DNA from: Bacteroidales bacterium
Lineage (GTDB): Bacteria; Bacteroidota; Bacteroidia; Bacteroidales; UBA932
Length of the DNA stretch: 61,775 nt
Assembly: GCA_017482565.1 (NCBI GenBank)
Contig: JAFUMO010000031.1
Span: 1-61,775 of the forward strand
Direction of reading: 5' to 3'
In this document: positions 42,175 to 53,003 of the stretch, piece after piece
Layout of the letters: the number at the start of each line of letters is the position of its first letter
Numbering within the stretch: the first letter of the stretch is position 1
Program-made: the position numbers and the translations under genes
The notes under the pieces: generated by a model
The model's database searches: none
Seen by the model: only the letters and a program-made list of their open reading frames with translations
Told to the model about the DNA's origin: nothing

Positions 42175-43142
42175 TCTTTATATTTCTCCAATTCAATTTC
42201 AAACTTGGCACCTTCTCTGGCAAGGTATGACTCAGGAAATACTGCCCTGGCCTCTTCAAGCATCGTATCCAGTGACTTGTATCTTGAAGAGTAGTGCCCG
42301 AGGACAAGCTTTTTTGCACCTGCCTCTAATGCACAACAAGCGGCAGCCTGGGAAGTTGAATGGAACGTTGTTTTTGCAAGCTCGGAATATTCATTTGTAT
42401 AGGTAGAATCGTGGTAGATCAGATCTGCCCCCTTCACCCAACCGGCAAGCCTCTTGAAAGGGAGGGTATCCGTACAGTAGGCAAATGACCTTGGCTTGTA
42501 TGGAAGGTAAGTGAAGTCCTTGTTCAGGAGTGTCTGTTCATATTCAACCTCACTGCCATCTTCATCTGTAAATGTAGCCGGGCGTACAAGGTCTTTTCCC
42601 TCCTTCAAACGGGCAATTTCATATAGTGAGAGCTTGTATGGCTCTATAAGATGCTTGTGAACATTAAGCTGCGGCTCCTTCTCCCTGAAGAGGAACCCGT
42701 ATGTCTCACCCCTGTGCACAAGCGGGAAGGCAAATGCCTCCACCTGTCGGGAATCATATATGAGCTGCGGTTCCCTGCATTTGATGGGGTGGAAATTTAT
42801 GTTGTATTTTATCCCTTCCCCAAACTGCTCCATAAAGAACGCCAGAATCCTGCCGAATCCCTCCGGGGCATAGATGTTCAGGTCTCCCTGCCTTCCTCCC
42901 ATGGCCATGGTGGAAAGGAGCCCGAAGAGGCCGAACAGATGGTCTCCATGAAGGTGTGAAATGAATATGTGGTCTATTTTGCCGAACGACACCCCGTACT
43001 TGCGCATCTGCATCTGCGCACCTTCTCCGCAGTCTATCAAGAACAAGCGCTCACGAACCGTAAGGATGTGAGCGCTTGGGTATCTGTTGGCAGTGGGGAG
43101 GGCAGAAGCCGTCCCCATTGTCAGAAATGAAAATTCCATCAA
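42171..43142 (-). CDS. rnz: Ribonuclease Z
   Basis: A tRNA 3'-end endonuclease (323 residues) of the metallo-beta-lactamase superfamily. FLTMGTASALPTANRYPSAH opens the fold, LIDCGEGAQMQMRKYG is the family motif, SHLHGDHLFGLFGLL the metal centre, and YHDSTYTNEY and LVLGHYSSRY complete it. Its ATG directly adjoins the rpsA stop with no spacer, and its stop overlaps the S41 peptidase start by 4 bp. Confidence 0.94.
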   Translation of the reverse strand: MMEFSFLTMGTASALPTANRYPSAHILTVRERLFLIDCGEGAQMQMRKYGVSFGKIDHIFISHLHGDHLFGLFGLLSTMAMGGRQGDLNIYAPEGFGRILAFFMEQFGEGIKYNINFHPIKCREPQLIYDSRQVEAFAFPLVHRGETYGFLFREKEPQLNVHKHLIEPYKLSLYEIARLKEGKDLVRPATFTDEDGSEVEYEQTLLNKDFTYLPYKPRSFAYCTDTLPFKRLAGWVKGADLIYHDSTYTNEYSELAKTTFHSTSQAAACCALEAGAKKLVLGHYSSRYKSLDTMLEEARAVFPESYLAREGAKFEIELEKYKE

Positions 43143-44996
43143 TTATTTTGCAGATTTTTCCATCTCGCTTTTGAGAGCTGCAAGGGCATCAATGTCACCG
43201 AGAGTTGTCTTCTCAATGTTAGCCTTGATCTTCTTAACAGCTTTCTGGGTTGACTCAGCCTCAGCTGCCTTCTCCTTGTTCTCCTTAGCCTCTACCTCTT
43301 TCTTTGCATCCTCTGCAATTCTAGAGTGTGAAAGGATGATCTTCTTGTTGCCTTTGTTGAACTCAACAACCTTGAAGTCAAGTTTCTCCTCAGCTTTGGC
43401 AGTAGTACCGTCCTCCTTTACAAGAGCCTTTGCAGGAGCGAAGCCCTCAATTCCATAAGAAAGAGCTACAGTTGCACCTTTCTCATTGAATGAAACTATA
43501 GTGCCCTCGTGAACAGAACCTACTGTAAATACTGTCTCAAATACATCCCAAGGGTTCTCCTCAAGCTGTTTGTGACCGAGGCTCAACCTTCTGTTCTCTG
43601 CATCAATCTCAAGAACTACAACCTCAAGTTTCTCGCCGATAGCGGTGAACTCAGACGGATGTTTAACTTTCTTGGTCCAAGAAAGGTCGCTGATGTGTAC
43701 AAGACCGTCAACACCCTCCTCAAGCTCTACGAATACGCCAAAGTTGGTAAAGTTCCTTACAACTGCGCTGTGCTTAGAGCTTACCGGGTATTTCTCGCTG
43801 ATGTTAGCCCATGGGTCAGCCTTGAGCTGTTTGATGCCAAGAGACATCTTTCTCTCCTCCCTGTCAAGGGTAAGGATGCTTGCCTCAACCTCATCACCTA
43901 CCTTAAGGAAGTCCTGTGCGCTTCTCAAGTGTGATGACCAAGACATCTCAGAAACGTGGATAAGACCCTCAACACCTGGCTGGATCTCAATGAATGCACC
44001 GTAATCAGCAAGAACAACTACTTTACCTTTAACAGTGTCACCTACCTTGAGGTTTGCATCAAGTGCATCCCAAGGATGAGCGCTGAGCTGTTTCAAGCCA
44101 AGGGCAATACGTTTCTTTGTATCATCAAAGTCAAGGATAACAACATTGATCTTCTGGTCAAGTGCAACAACCTCCTCAGGATGGTTGATCCTGCCCCATG
44201 AAAGGTCAGTGATGTGGATAAGGCCGTCAACACCGCCGAGGTCAATGAACACACCGTATGAAGTGATGTTCTTGACTGTACCCTCAAGTACCTGGCCTTT
44301 CTCAAGTTTGCCTATGATGTCAGCTTTCTGGGCCTCGAGCTCTGCCTCAATAAGGGCTTTGTGTGAAACAACTACGTTCTTGAACTCGTGGTTGATCTTC
44401 ACAATCTTGAACTCCATAGTCTTGTTTACAAATACATCGTAGTCGCGGATAGGCTTAACGTCAATCTGTGAACCTGGCAAGAATGCCTCAATTCCAAATA
44501 CGTCAACGATCATACCACCCTTAGTGCGGCACTTGATGTAACCCTTAACGATCTCATCCTTGTCAAATGCCTCGTTAACTCTATCCCAAGACCTGAATGA
44601 ACGTGCTTTTTTGTGTGAAAGAACAAGCTGGCCCTTTTTGTCCTCAGCGTTCTCCACATATACTTCTACCTTGTCACCTACTGCAAGATCAGGATTGTAT
44701 CTGAACTCACTTACAGCAATGACACCCTCGCTCTTGTAACCAATGTTAACAAGAACCTCTCTTTTGGTTACAGCTACTACAGTACCCTCTACAACCTCGT
44801 TCTCAATTACAGTTGAAAGAGTCTGGCTGTATGCAGCCTCTACTTCCTCTTTAGATACACCGTAGTCTGTATCAGACTCAAATGCATCCCAGTCAAATTT
44901 GTCAATTGCAACAGATGCGTTGCTTTTGCGTTTTTTAGTCTCAACTGCTACTGGAGCCTCTACCTCCATTACAGTCTCTTTAGTTTCGTTACTCAT
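43143..44996 (-). CDS. rpsA: 30S ribosomal protein S1
   Basis: A 617-residue RNA-binding ribosomal protein with six S1 repeats. The two degenerate N-terminal ones bind the ribosome (VVAVTKREVLVNIGYKSEG; GYIKCRTKGGMIVDVFG). The canonical ones include NITSYGVFIDLGGVDGLIH, LADYGAFIEIQPGVEGLIH and NFTNFGVFVELEEGVDGLVH. An acidic/alanine-rich C-terminal tail follows. It is translated ahead of rnz with no intergenic gap. A 17-bp palindrome lies in its leader. Confidence 0.96.
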   Translation of the reverse strand: MSNETKETVMEVEAPVAVETKKRKSNASVAIDKFDWDAFESDTDYGVSKEEVEAAYSQTLSTVIENEVVEGTVVAVTKREVLVNIGYKSEGVIAVSEFRYNPDLAVGDKVEVYVENAEDKKGQLVLSHKKARSFRSWDRVNEAFDKDEIVKGYIKCRTKGGMIVDVFGIEAFLPGSQIDVKPIRDYDVFVNKTMEFKIVKINHEFKNVVVSHKALIEAELEAQKADIIGKLEKGQVLEGTVKNITSYGVFIDLGGVDGLIHITDLSWGRINHPEEVVALDQKINVVILDFDDTKKRIALGLKQLSAHPWDALDANLKVGDTVKGKVVVLADYGAFIEIQPGVEGLIHVSEMSWSSHLRSAQDFLKVGDEVEASILTLDREERKMSLGIKQLKADPWANISEKYPVSSKHSAVVRNFTNFGVFVELEEGVDGLVHISDLSWTKKVKHPSEFTAIGEKLEVVVLEIDAENRRLSLGHKQLEENPWDVFETVFTVGSVHEGTIVSFNEKGATVALSYGIEGFAPAKALVKEDGTTAKAEEKLDFKVVEFNKGNKKIILSHSRIAEDAKKEVEAKENKEKAAEAESTQKAVKKIKANIEKTTLGDIDALAALKSEMEKSAK

Positions 44997-45042
44997 TTTA
45001 ATTTAATTAACTGACTAGTGGGTTAAACATTATTTATAGTCT

Positions 45043-45059
45043 CAAAAATATTTTGAGCG
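45043..45059 (-). promoter_or_regulatory. 17-bp palindrome in the rpsA leader
   Basis: CTCAAAAATATTTTGAG is a perfect palindrome apart from its central base. It is flanked by GCGCGC and a TAGTTTCG box on the minus strand, about 50 nt upstream of the rpsA ATG. It could be an operator or an autoregulatory mRNA hairpin. Confidence 0.35.
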
Positions 45060-45130
45060 CGCGAAACTACTAATAATTCAGCAGTTAACCAAATTTATCT
45101 TAATTAATTGCCAATGAATACATATATTAT

Positions 45131-45138
45131 TACTTTTG
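45131..45138 (+). promoter_or_regulatory. -7 promoter box of the BspA-like lipoprotein
   Basis: TACTTTTG fits TAnnTTTG and lies 23 nt before the ATG at 45162. A TTG-like -33 element is about 20 nt further upstream but imperfect. Confidence 0.5.
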
Positions 45139-45161
45139 TAATATCTGAATCAAATTAAACT

Positions 45162-48100
45162 ATGAAAAAATATCTTCTATTTATAGTAATCATATTGGCA
45201 ACCATTATCAGTTGCAGCAAAAGTGATCCTGAAAACCAGACCCAGACTCCAGGAACTCCTGACACACCTAAACAGGAAAGCATAACACTTGATAATGGCA
45301 CAAATTCAAACCCTACAGTATCATCATCGGGAAGCACTACAAAAATCTCATTCAATTCAAGTACTGCATGGACAGCTTCAATCATAAATGCAAATGCCGA
45401 CAGTTGGTGCAGTATCTCACCTGCAAGTGGAGGGGCAGGATCTGCTGTCATAACAATAACAGTAAAAGAAAATACTAGTCCCGACAATAGAAGTGCATCT
45501 ATAATAATCAAGGCTGGCAATGCCACCAAAACCATTAAGATAGAGCAAAAACAAAAAGATGCGTTGACTACAACAACTTCCTCATTTGAGGTTGGAGTTG
45601 AAGGTGGTGAAATTAAAGTAATTGCCAAATCCAATGTACCATTTGCACATACAATTTCAAAAGATGCCCAAAACTGGATAAAAGCAGTAAGCACAAAAGC
45701 ATTGAAGGACTCTGTCTTAACTTTTGAAATATCAGCAAATAATAACGTTTCAAGGCGTAGTGGTATGATATTTCTGGAAAACGGGACTCTGAAAGATACA
45801 ATCAATGTCTACCAAAAAGGAGAAATGCCAACTATAGTTGTAAGCAAAAATGAATATACGTTAGGATCTGAAGGAGGTAACATTGAAGTTGAAGTTACCA
45901 GCAACGTAAACGCAACCGCAAACATAATACATCCGCAAGGTGCAGATACCTGGCTAACAGCAAACGTAACAAGGTCCGTTTCAACCAATAAGTTCTACTT
46001 TTCTGCAAAAAAGAATGAGACATACGACTCTCGCACAGCTCTAATTATCTTCAGAAATGTAGAGAACAATGTTGCAGATACCGTTTCGGTAAGCCAAATG
46101 CAACATGGTATAATTAATGTAAATAAAGAAGAGTTTTCACTAGATGCTAATGGAGGTGAAATAACTATTGAAATTGAACACAGCATTGGATATGAATATA
46201 AGATTTCAGAAGAGTGGATTAAGAAAGTTGAGACACGTGCTTTAGAAAAATCCAATCTGACATTCTCAATAGATCCAAATAAATCTAAAAATAAAAGAGA
46301 ATGTACAATTAATATTTTTTCTACAGAAAAAGGAATTTCCAGAATCATTAAGGTTATACAGGCTGGCGGTAATACCTTAAGTGGAGTGAAGTGCGCTCCA
46401 AATGAGATTCTTTATACCACAAAATATGGTTTGGTAATAGAACTTGGGAACACTCTGGGGTTTGGTGGCAATTTGGTATACAACACATATGAAAATGGAA
46501 TTGGCAAACTGGTTTTCGGAAATGACATAACCGCTATTCCAGATAATGCATTCAAAAACTGTAATTCCATAGAAAATATACTTCTGCCAGATGGAATAAG
46601 AAGCATAGGAAAATCTGCATTTGTAGGGTGCACAAGCATTAAAAAAATTGAAGTACCAAAAGGAGTTATATCCATTGGGGAAAATGCATTCTACGAATTG
46701 AGAAACCTGACTGAAATAAACATTCCAAATGGCGTTATTTCGATTGGCAATCATGCATTTTCAAGTTGTCTAGGCTTAAAGAAAATTCAAATTCCAGAAA
46801 GTGTCACTATAATTGGTGAGGGTGCATTTAACGGGATGGCATTTTTAACTGAAATAAATATACCCGAAAAAGTGACTTCTATTCAAAAATCCACTTTTGG
46901 TAATTGCTTATCACTAGAAAGTATTACAATTCCAAAATCAGTTTCCTTTATTGGAGAGGGTGCATTTTATCAATGTGCAAAGCTTAGTAGTATTCAAATT
47001 CCTGAAAGTGTAAAGAAAATAGGTGAATCAGCATTTTATTGTTGTAATAGTATTACACAAATTTCCGTTCCCAACGGAGTAACAGAAATCGGTGAAAAGA
47101 CATTTTATTATTGCAAAAATCTTAAAAATCTAACTATACCATATAGTGTAAAAACAATAGGAGAAGATGCTTTCGCCGGTTGTAGTGGAGAAATAAATTT
47201 AAATTGTGAGATTGATTATCAATTCAATAAAGCATTTTATAACTCAGAGTTTGAGTTGGTAAACATATGTGAAGGAGTAACTACCATTGAAGAGACAGCA
47301 TTCAGTAACTGCAAAAAAATCAAAAAATTTATAGTACCAAATACTATCACATACATCGGCAAAAACGCTTTTAATGGTTGTAAAGGTAAACTGATTGTAA
47401 ATTGCAACACTAATGGAATTCAGATACCGACTGGTCAACCTGGAATCGTGACAATTAATGGTGTATTTGAGAATTCTGAATTTTCAGAAATAATTATCGG
47501 TGAAGGTGTCACTGTAATTGGAGAAAAAGCATTTTATGGATGTAATGCAGTAAATAACATATCAATACCACGAAGCATCACATCTATCGGTAAAAATGCA
47601 TTCTATGGTTGTACAGGTGATATCACAATTAATTGCAATGTGCCAGATTGTATTACAAATAGCTTTGGGGGTATAACTCAAACTCCATTCCAAGGTGCTG
47701 AATTCAAAAAAATTATTATTAGTGAAGGTGTAACACGAATTGGAGACCATGCTTTCTTAAATTTAAAGAGTATTACAGATATTATTATGCCTAATACATT
47801 AATCACAATCGAAGATGGCGTTTTTAGTGGTTGTACAGGGCTGACAAACATTACTATTCCAAAAAATGTAACTTCAATAGGGATTAATGTATTCAATGGA
47901 ATAACTGGAACTTTAATTATAAATTGTAACATTCCAGACCCAGACCCGTATTGGGGAGCTTTTGAAGGATATGATATTTCGGAAATTAAAATTGGAAATA
48001 ATGTTACCAAAATTGGAGAAAAGGCATTTAAAGATTGCAAAAAACTAAATAGTATAACAATCCCAAATAGTATACAATCTATTGGTAAAGAAGCATTCTT

Positions 48101-49754
48101 TGGCTGTGAAGGAGAACTTACTATTTTTTGCGATATTCCTGATGCTATAATTGATGAAAATAGTAATAGCTTTGGTTCATTCTACGGTTCAAAATTTACA
48201 AAGGTCGCAATAAATGAAGGTGTAGCTAAAATCGGTAGTCACGCGTTCAAAAATTGTAACACTATCACACATATTGATATACCTAATAGCATAACAACAA
48301 TTAATGATCACGCATTCGAAAACTGTAATGCTTTAACTAATATTACTATTCCAAATAGAATTACAAATATTGGTAAAGGTGCATTTTATGGATGTATTAA
48401 TTTAACTGGCAATATTGATATTCCCAATGGTATAACTAAGATTAATGCAGAAACATTCTATAATTGCAAAAATTTAAATGAAGTAAAAATTCCAGATAGT
48501 GTAAATGAAATTTGTGATAATGCATTTGAAGGCTGCAATTTACTTAAAACTGTATATTGCGAATCTACAACACCACCATCATTAGGGAATAATGTTTTTG
48601 ATTATAATTACACAGATAGAATATTTTATGTCCCAATAGTTTCTGTTGATATTTATAAAAATGCAATAAATTGGACTAATTATAAAGATGCAATTTTCAG
48701 TAAAATACAGGGTAATAATGAAATAGTATATACAACTGAAGACAATTCAATTATTGAACTTTATAACGCAGATGCATTTAGCGCAAATATCATTTCAAAT
48801 ACATATTCAAATGGTTTGGGAATCATTCTTTTTGATAAAGATATTAGTTCTATTGGTTATAATGCGTTCATTAATTGCTCTAAAATAACTTCAATATATA
48901 TACCTAATAGTATATCTTCTATTGGAGATTTTGCTTTCTATGGCTGTAGAAATTTAACCTCAATAAAGATACCAGATGGTGTAACTTCTGTAGGAAGCCG
49001 TGCATTTAGTTCTTGTTCAAGTTTAAAAGAGATTGAGATACCAAATAGCTTAACTTCCATTGGAAGCTCTGCATTCGAGGGATGTACAAGTTTAACCACT
49101 ATCAATATTCCCAATAAAATTACAACCATAGAAGAATATACTTTTTCTAATTGTACAGATTTATCTACTGTAAACATTCCAAATACTGTAATAAGTATTA
49201 ATAGATTTGCTTTTTTAGATTGTTCAAGTTTAACATGTATTGATATTCCAAATAGTGTAACGAGTATCGGATTAGCTGCTTTTTATGGATGCTCAAAATT
49301 AAGTACTGTTATACTTTCAAACAACCTTACTAAAATAGAACAAAATGCATTTATGAATTGCATAAGTTTAACATCAATATCTATTCCAAATCTAGTAACC
49401 TCCATAGAAGCCTATGCGTTTAAAGGTTGCTCAGGATTAGTATCAATTAACTTTCCAAGTAGCTTAACCAATATAAAGGCCAGTTCATTTTATGAATGTT
49501 CAAATTTATCATCAATAATTATTCCAAATAGTGTTAAAGAAATAGGGCATAATGCTTTCTTAGGATGCTCAAAACTTAAAGACATATATCTACAACCAAT
49601 AACACCACCTTCTTTAAAAGGCAGTGTAGTATTTTCTGATGGTGTTGCCGATAGAAAGATGCATGTACTATCATCTTCTTTGGAAGCATATAAAACAGCA
49701 AACTATTGGAGTAATTACATTAATGAATTTGTGGGAGATTTACAAAACAACTGA
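45162..49754 (+). CDS. BspA-like leucine-rich-repeat surface lipoprotein with BACON domains
   Basis: A 1530-residue lipoprotein. The signal MKKYLLFIVIILATIISC ends in a lipobox with Cys18, followed by a Pro/Thr/Gln linker. Four BACON-like Ig domains span about 45-400 (WCSISPASGG, WIKAVSTKAL, WLTANVTRS, WIKKVETRAL). From about 440 to 1120 and again from 1215 to 1490 there are more than 30 BspA-type (LRR_5) repeats of about 23 residues, pattern IPxxVTSIGxxAFxGCxxL. Each block opens with NEI(L/V)YTT and closes with a PPSL unit. Relatives bind host proteins or other bacteria. Codon use is clearly more AT-rich than in neighbours, more so toward the 3' half, suggesting transfer or repeat expansion. 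The peptide transporter starts 4 bp downstream. Confidence 0.9.
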   Translation: MKKYLLFIVIILATIISCSKSDPENQTQTPGTPDTPKQESITLDNGTNSNPTVSSSGSTTKISFNSSTAWTASIINANADSWCSISPASGGAGSAVITITVKENTSPDNRSASIIIKAGNATKTIKIEQKQKDALTTTTSSFEVGVEGGEIKVIAKSNVPFAHTISKDAQNWIKAVSTKALKDSVLTFEISANNNVSRRSGMIFLENGTLKDTINVYQKGEMPTIVVSKNEYTLGSEGGNIEVEVTSNVNATANIIHPQGADTWLTANVTRSVSTNKFYFSAKKNETYDSRTALIIFRNVENNVADTVSVSQMQHGIINVNKEEFSLDANGGEITIEIEHSIGYEYKISEEWIKKVETRALEKSNLTFSIDPNKSKNKRECTINIFSTEKGISRIIKVIQAGGNTLSGVKCAPNEILYTTKYGLVIELGNTLGFGGNLVYNTYENGIGKLVFGNDITAIPDNAFKNCNSIENILLPDGIRSIGKSAFVGCTSIKKIEVPKGVISIGENAFYELRNLTEINIPNGVISIGNHAFSSCLGLKKIQIPESVTIIGEGAFNGMAFLTEINIPEKVTSIQKSTFGNCLSLESITIPKSVSFIGEGAFYQCAKLSSIQIPESVKKIGESAFYCCNSITQISVPNGVTEIGEKTFYYCKNLKNLTIPYSVKTIGEDAFAGCSGEINLNCEIDYQFNKAFYNSEFELVNICEGVTTIEETAFSNCKKIKKFIVPNTITYIGKNAFNGCKGKLIVNCNTNGIQIPTGQPGIVTINGVFENSEFSEIIIGEGVTVIGEKAFYGCNAVNNISIPRSITSIGKNAFYGCTGDITINCNVPDCITNSFGGITQTPFQGAEFKKIIISEGVTRIGDHAFLNLKSITDIIMPNTLITIEDGVFSGCTGLTNITIPKNVTSIGINVFNGITGTLIINCNIPDPDPYWGAFEGYDISEIKIGNNVTKIGEKAFKDCKKLNSITIPNSIQSIGKEAFFGCEGELTIFCDIPDAIIDENSNSFGSFYGSKFTKVAINEGVAKIGSHAFKNCNTITHIDIPNSITTINDHAFENCNALTNITIPNRITNIGKGAFYGCINLTGNIDIPNGITKINAETFYNCKNLNEVKIPDSVNEICDNAFEGCNLLKTVYCESTTPPSLGNNVFDYNYTDRIFYVPIVSVDIYKNAINWTNYKDAIFSKIQGNNEIVYTTEDNSIIELYNADAFSANIISNTYSNGLGIILFDKDISSIGYNAFINCSKITSIYIPNSISSIGDFAFYGCRNLTSIKIPDGVTSVGSRAFSSCSSLKEIEIPNSLTSIGSSAFEGCTSLTTINIPNKITTIEEYTFSNCTDLSTVNIPNTVISINRFAFLDCSSLTCIDIPNSVTSIGLAAFYGCSKLSTVILSNNLTKIEQNAFMNCISLTSISIPNLVTSIEAYAFKGCSGLVSINFPSSLTNIKASSFYECSNLSSIIIPNSVKEIGHNAFLGCSKLKDIYLQPITPPSLKGSVVFSDGVADRKMHVLSSSLEAYKTANYWSNYINEFVGDLQNN

Positions 49755-49758
49755 TTCT

Positions 49759-51036
49759 ATGAAAAATAAAGGATTTGAAAAAAACTTTTGGGTAGCCATA
49801 ATAATGGAGTTCTTTGAAAGGGGCGCGTATTATGGTGTACTTTCTGTCCTCTCGGTCTATCTGGTACTGCAAGGCGAAGAGGGGGGCCTGGGATTCAGCA
49901 AGGCCCAGGCGGGAACAATTATGGGAACTATACAGCCTCTGCTCTATTTCCTCCCTATTGTGGCTGGAGGTATAGCTGACCGCTACGGCTACAGGAGGAT
50001 ACTCTTCTTTGCATTCACATGCATTGCCGGCGGTTATTTCTTCACTGCAATCACAAGTTCATATATTCCGGTATTTGCCTCATTGCTCCTTATGGCTGTA
50101 GGAGCAGGATTCTTCAAGCCTGTAATTTCAGGTACAATTGCAAAATCAACCACTGAGGAGAACTCAACCCTGGGATTCGGCATCTTCTACTGGTCAATCA
50201 ACCTGGGAGCATTCCTTGTACCGCTCATTCTGGTTCCAATCCTGAAGGCCCAAGGATACCACAACATATTCTATATGGCAGCCGCGGTAGGATGTATCCT
50301 TATGCTTATCAACACTTTCCTCTACAAAGAGCCGGCCGCCAACCTCAATGCCCCTAAACAGGGAAAAAGCCTGAAGGAGCTGCTTGTAGGTATTGTGGAG
50401 GTACTTAAAGACTATAAATTCATTGTGCTTATCTTTTTGTATTCGGGCTTCTGGATCCTCTATTTCCAGATGTACGGCACAGTGCTCTGGTACCTGAAGG
50501 AGTATGTGGACATGACTCCGTTTGACAACGCAGTGAATTCATTCCTGGGAATATTCGTGGATAATCCGCAGTGGAAATTTGATACAGAACACGTTACCGT
50601 AATCAACGCAGGTGTCATCATCTGCCTTCAGCTCTTTGTATCAAGGCTTGTACAGAACTGGCCTGCCCTCCCTACCATGATTATGGGTATAGGATGCGGA
50701 ACCCTCGGCATGGCAATCCTCAGCATCAGCGGCTCTCCATGGATATTCATTATAGGACTCATGGTATTCACTCTGGGAGAAATGACAACCCACCCAAAAT
50801 TCCTCTCATATATAGGAATCATTGCCCCTCCCGACAAAAAGGCGCTCTATATGGGGTATTCATTCCTTTATGGAGTGATAGGAAGCTCAATAGGCTCTTT
50901 CCTGGGAGCAAGCCTCTATGTTACAATCATTGAGGAAATGGGCAAGCCCCAGCTGCTCTGGCTCATCTTCTCAGGTATTGGAGTACTGAGCATCGTGGGT
51001 CTTCTGCTATACAACAAATTTGTCGGGAAGAAATAA
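49759..51036 (+). CDS. POT/PTR-family peptide MFS transporter
   Basis: A 425-residue proton-coupled oligopeptide transporter with about 12 helices. The family signature FFERGAYYGVLSVLSVYL lies at residues ~18-35, followed by GGIADRYGYRRILF and FYWSINLGAFLVPLI. HPKFLSYIGIIAPPDKKALYMGY is the C-terminal PTR motif region. The ATG at 49759 (MKNKGFEKNFW) is chosen; an upstream in-frame start would lie inside the lipoprotein gene. Base composition returns abruptly to the genome norm here. It ends VGKK, encoded by a TGTCGGGAAGAAA copy of the recurrent motif. Confidence 0.88.
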   Translation: MKNKGFEKNFWVAIIMEFFERGAYYGVLSVLSVYLVLQGEEGGLGFSKAQAGTIMGTIQPLLYFLPIVAGGIADRYGYRRILFFAFTCIAGGYFFTAITSSYIPVFASLLLMAVGAGFFKPVISGTIAKSTTEENSTLGFGIFYWSINLGAFLVPLILVPILKAQGYHNIFYMAAAVGCILMLINTFLYKEPAANLNAPKQGKSLKELLVGIVEVLKDYKFIVLIFLYSGFWILYFQMYGTVLWYLKEYVDMTPFDNAVNSFLGIFVDNPQWKFDTEHVTVINAGVIICLQLFVSRLVQNWPALPTMIMGIGCGTLGMAILSISGSPWIFIIGLMVFTLGEMTTHPKFLSYIGIIAPPDKKALYMGYSFLYGVIGSSIGSFLGASLYVTIIEEMGKPQLLWLIFSGIGVLSIVGLLLYNKFVGKK

Positions 51037-51066
51037 AAAAATCCTTGGGGAAACCCAAGGATTTTT
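51035..51066. terminator. Bidirectional terminator between peptide transporter and gapA
   Basis: AAAAAATCCTTGGG (51035-51048) and CCCAAGGATTTTT (51054-51066) form a perfect stem with a GAAA-type loop, with A- and T-runs on both sides. Confidence 0.9.
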
Positions 51067-51087
51067 CTTTTACATATATCTGACTGA

Positions 51088-52116
<1,029 letters not shown>

Positions 52117-52217
52117 TTAAACAATTGCCTTCTTACGCACTATCGTTAAAAACGGTGCAAAGATATAAAAATGGCCGAAAAATAACTATCTTTACAAAGT
52201 TTTTTATGAATATTTTC

Positions 52218-53003
52218 ATGGAGATACTTGTAACGAATGATGACAGCTACACATCAAAAGGCATAAAGCTGGTGGCACAGATGCTTTCCGCTTTTGGAAA
52301 TGTAACTGTTGTGGCACCCAAATATCCCCAGTCCGGCAAATCGGCAGCACTTACCCTGTCAGAGCCGCTGAGATGCACAGAGCTGTATTCAACGAAATCT
52401 GAACACGGTACATCCATAACATTCCACGCCCTCACAGGTTCACCGGCAGACTGCATCAAATGGGCTGCCAACTACATATATACGGATAGGAAACCGGACC
52501 TGATAGTTTCCGGCATAAACCATGGTGCCAACACATCTGCCGCATCTGTATATTCAGGAACACTCGGGGCTGCTGCAGAGGGGGTCCTCTACGGCGTACC
52601 TTCCATAGGGATATCCATTGACACCCATGACCCTGACCCTGATTTTTCTGCAATTGAGGCAATGTTTCCAAAATTTGTCGGGAAGCTTATTGAAAATCCT
52701 CTTCCCAGTGGAATTTACCTTAATATAAATTTCCCCAACCTCCCTGCAGGAAAGGTTAAGGGGATGAGGATGGCCTCACAGGGAAAAGGGCGCTGGATAA
52801 AGGAGTTTGAGAAAAGGACAGACCCAAAAGGTGCGGACTATTACTGGATGACAGGCAACTTTGAGGACCTTGAGGACTCCCCTGCCGGAGACCACAAGCT
52901 TGTGGAACAGGGATATGTCTCTGTTGTACCCCACAGGGTTGACACAACAGACTATGCCCTTATGGAGGAGTTGGGAAACAGATGGAAAATTAGTGAAATA
53001 TGA
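52218..53003 (+). CDS. surE: 5'/3'-nucleotidase SurE
   Basis: A metal-dependent survival phosphatase (261 residues) acting on nucleoside monophosphates. MEILVTNDDSYTSKGIKLV carries the metal-binding Asp-Asp. SGKSAALTLSEPL, LTGSPADCIKWA and IVSGINHGANTSAASVYSGT with the metal Asn are further family motifs. An ATG at 52206 (MNIF) is an alternative start. It overlaps lpxB by 4 bp. Confidence 0.95.
   Translation: MEILVTNDDSYTSKGIKLVAQMLSAFGNVTVVAPKYPQSGKSAALTLSEPLRCTELYSTKSEHGTSITFHALTGSPADCIKWAANYIYTDRKPDLIVSGINHGANTSAASVYSGTLGAAAEGVLYGVPSIGISIDTHDPDPDFSAIEAMFPKFVGKLIENPLPSGIYLNINFPNLPAGKVKGMRMASQGKGRWIKEFEKRTDPKGADYYWMTGNFEDLEDSPAGDHKLVEQGYVSVVPHRVDTTDYALMEELGNRWKISEI

Noticed and set aside
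46540-49600. Periodic DNA repeats in the lipoprotein gene as a possible CRISPR array
   Set aside because: The period of about 69 bp is in frame and comes from 23-residue LRR_5 units; repeats are degenerate and there are no spacers or cas genes.
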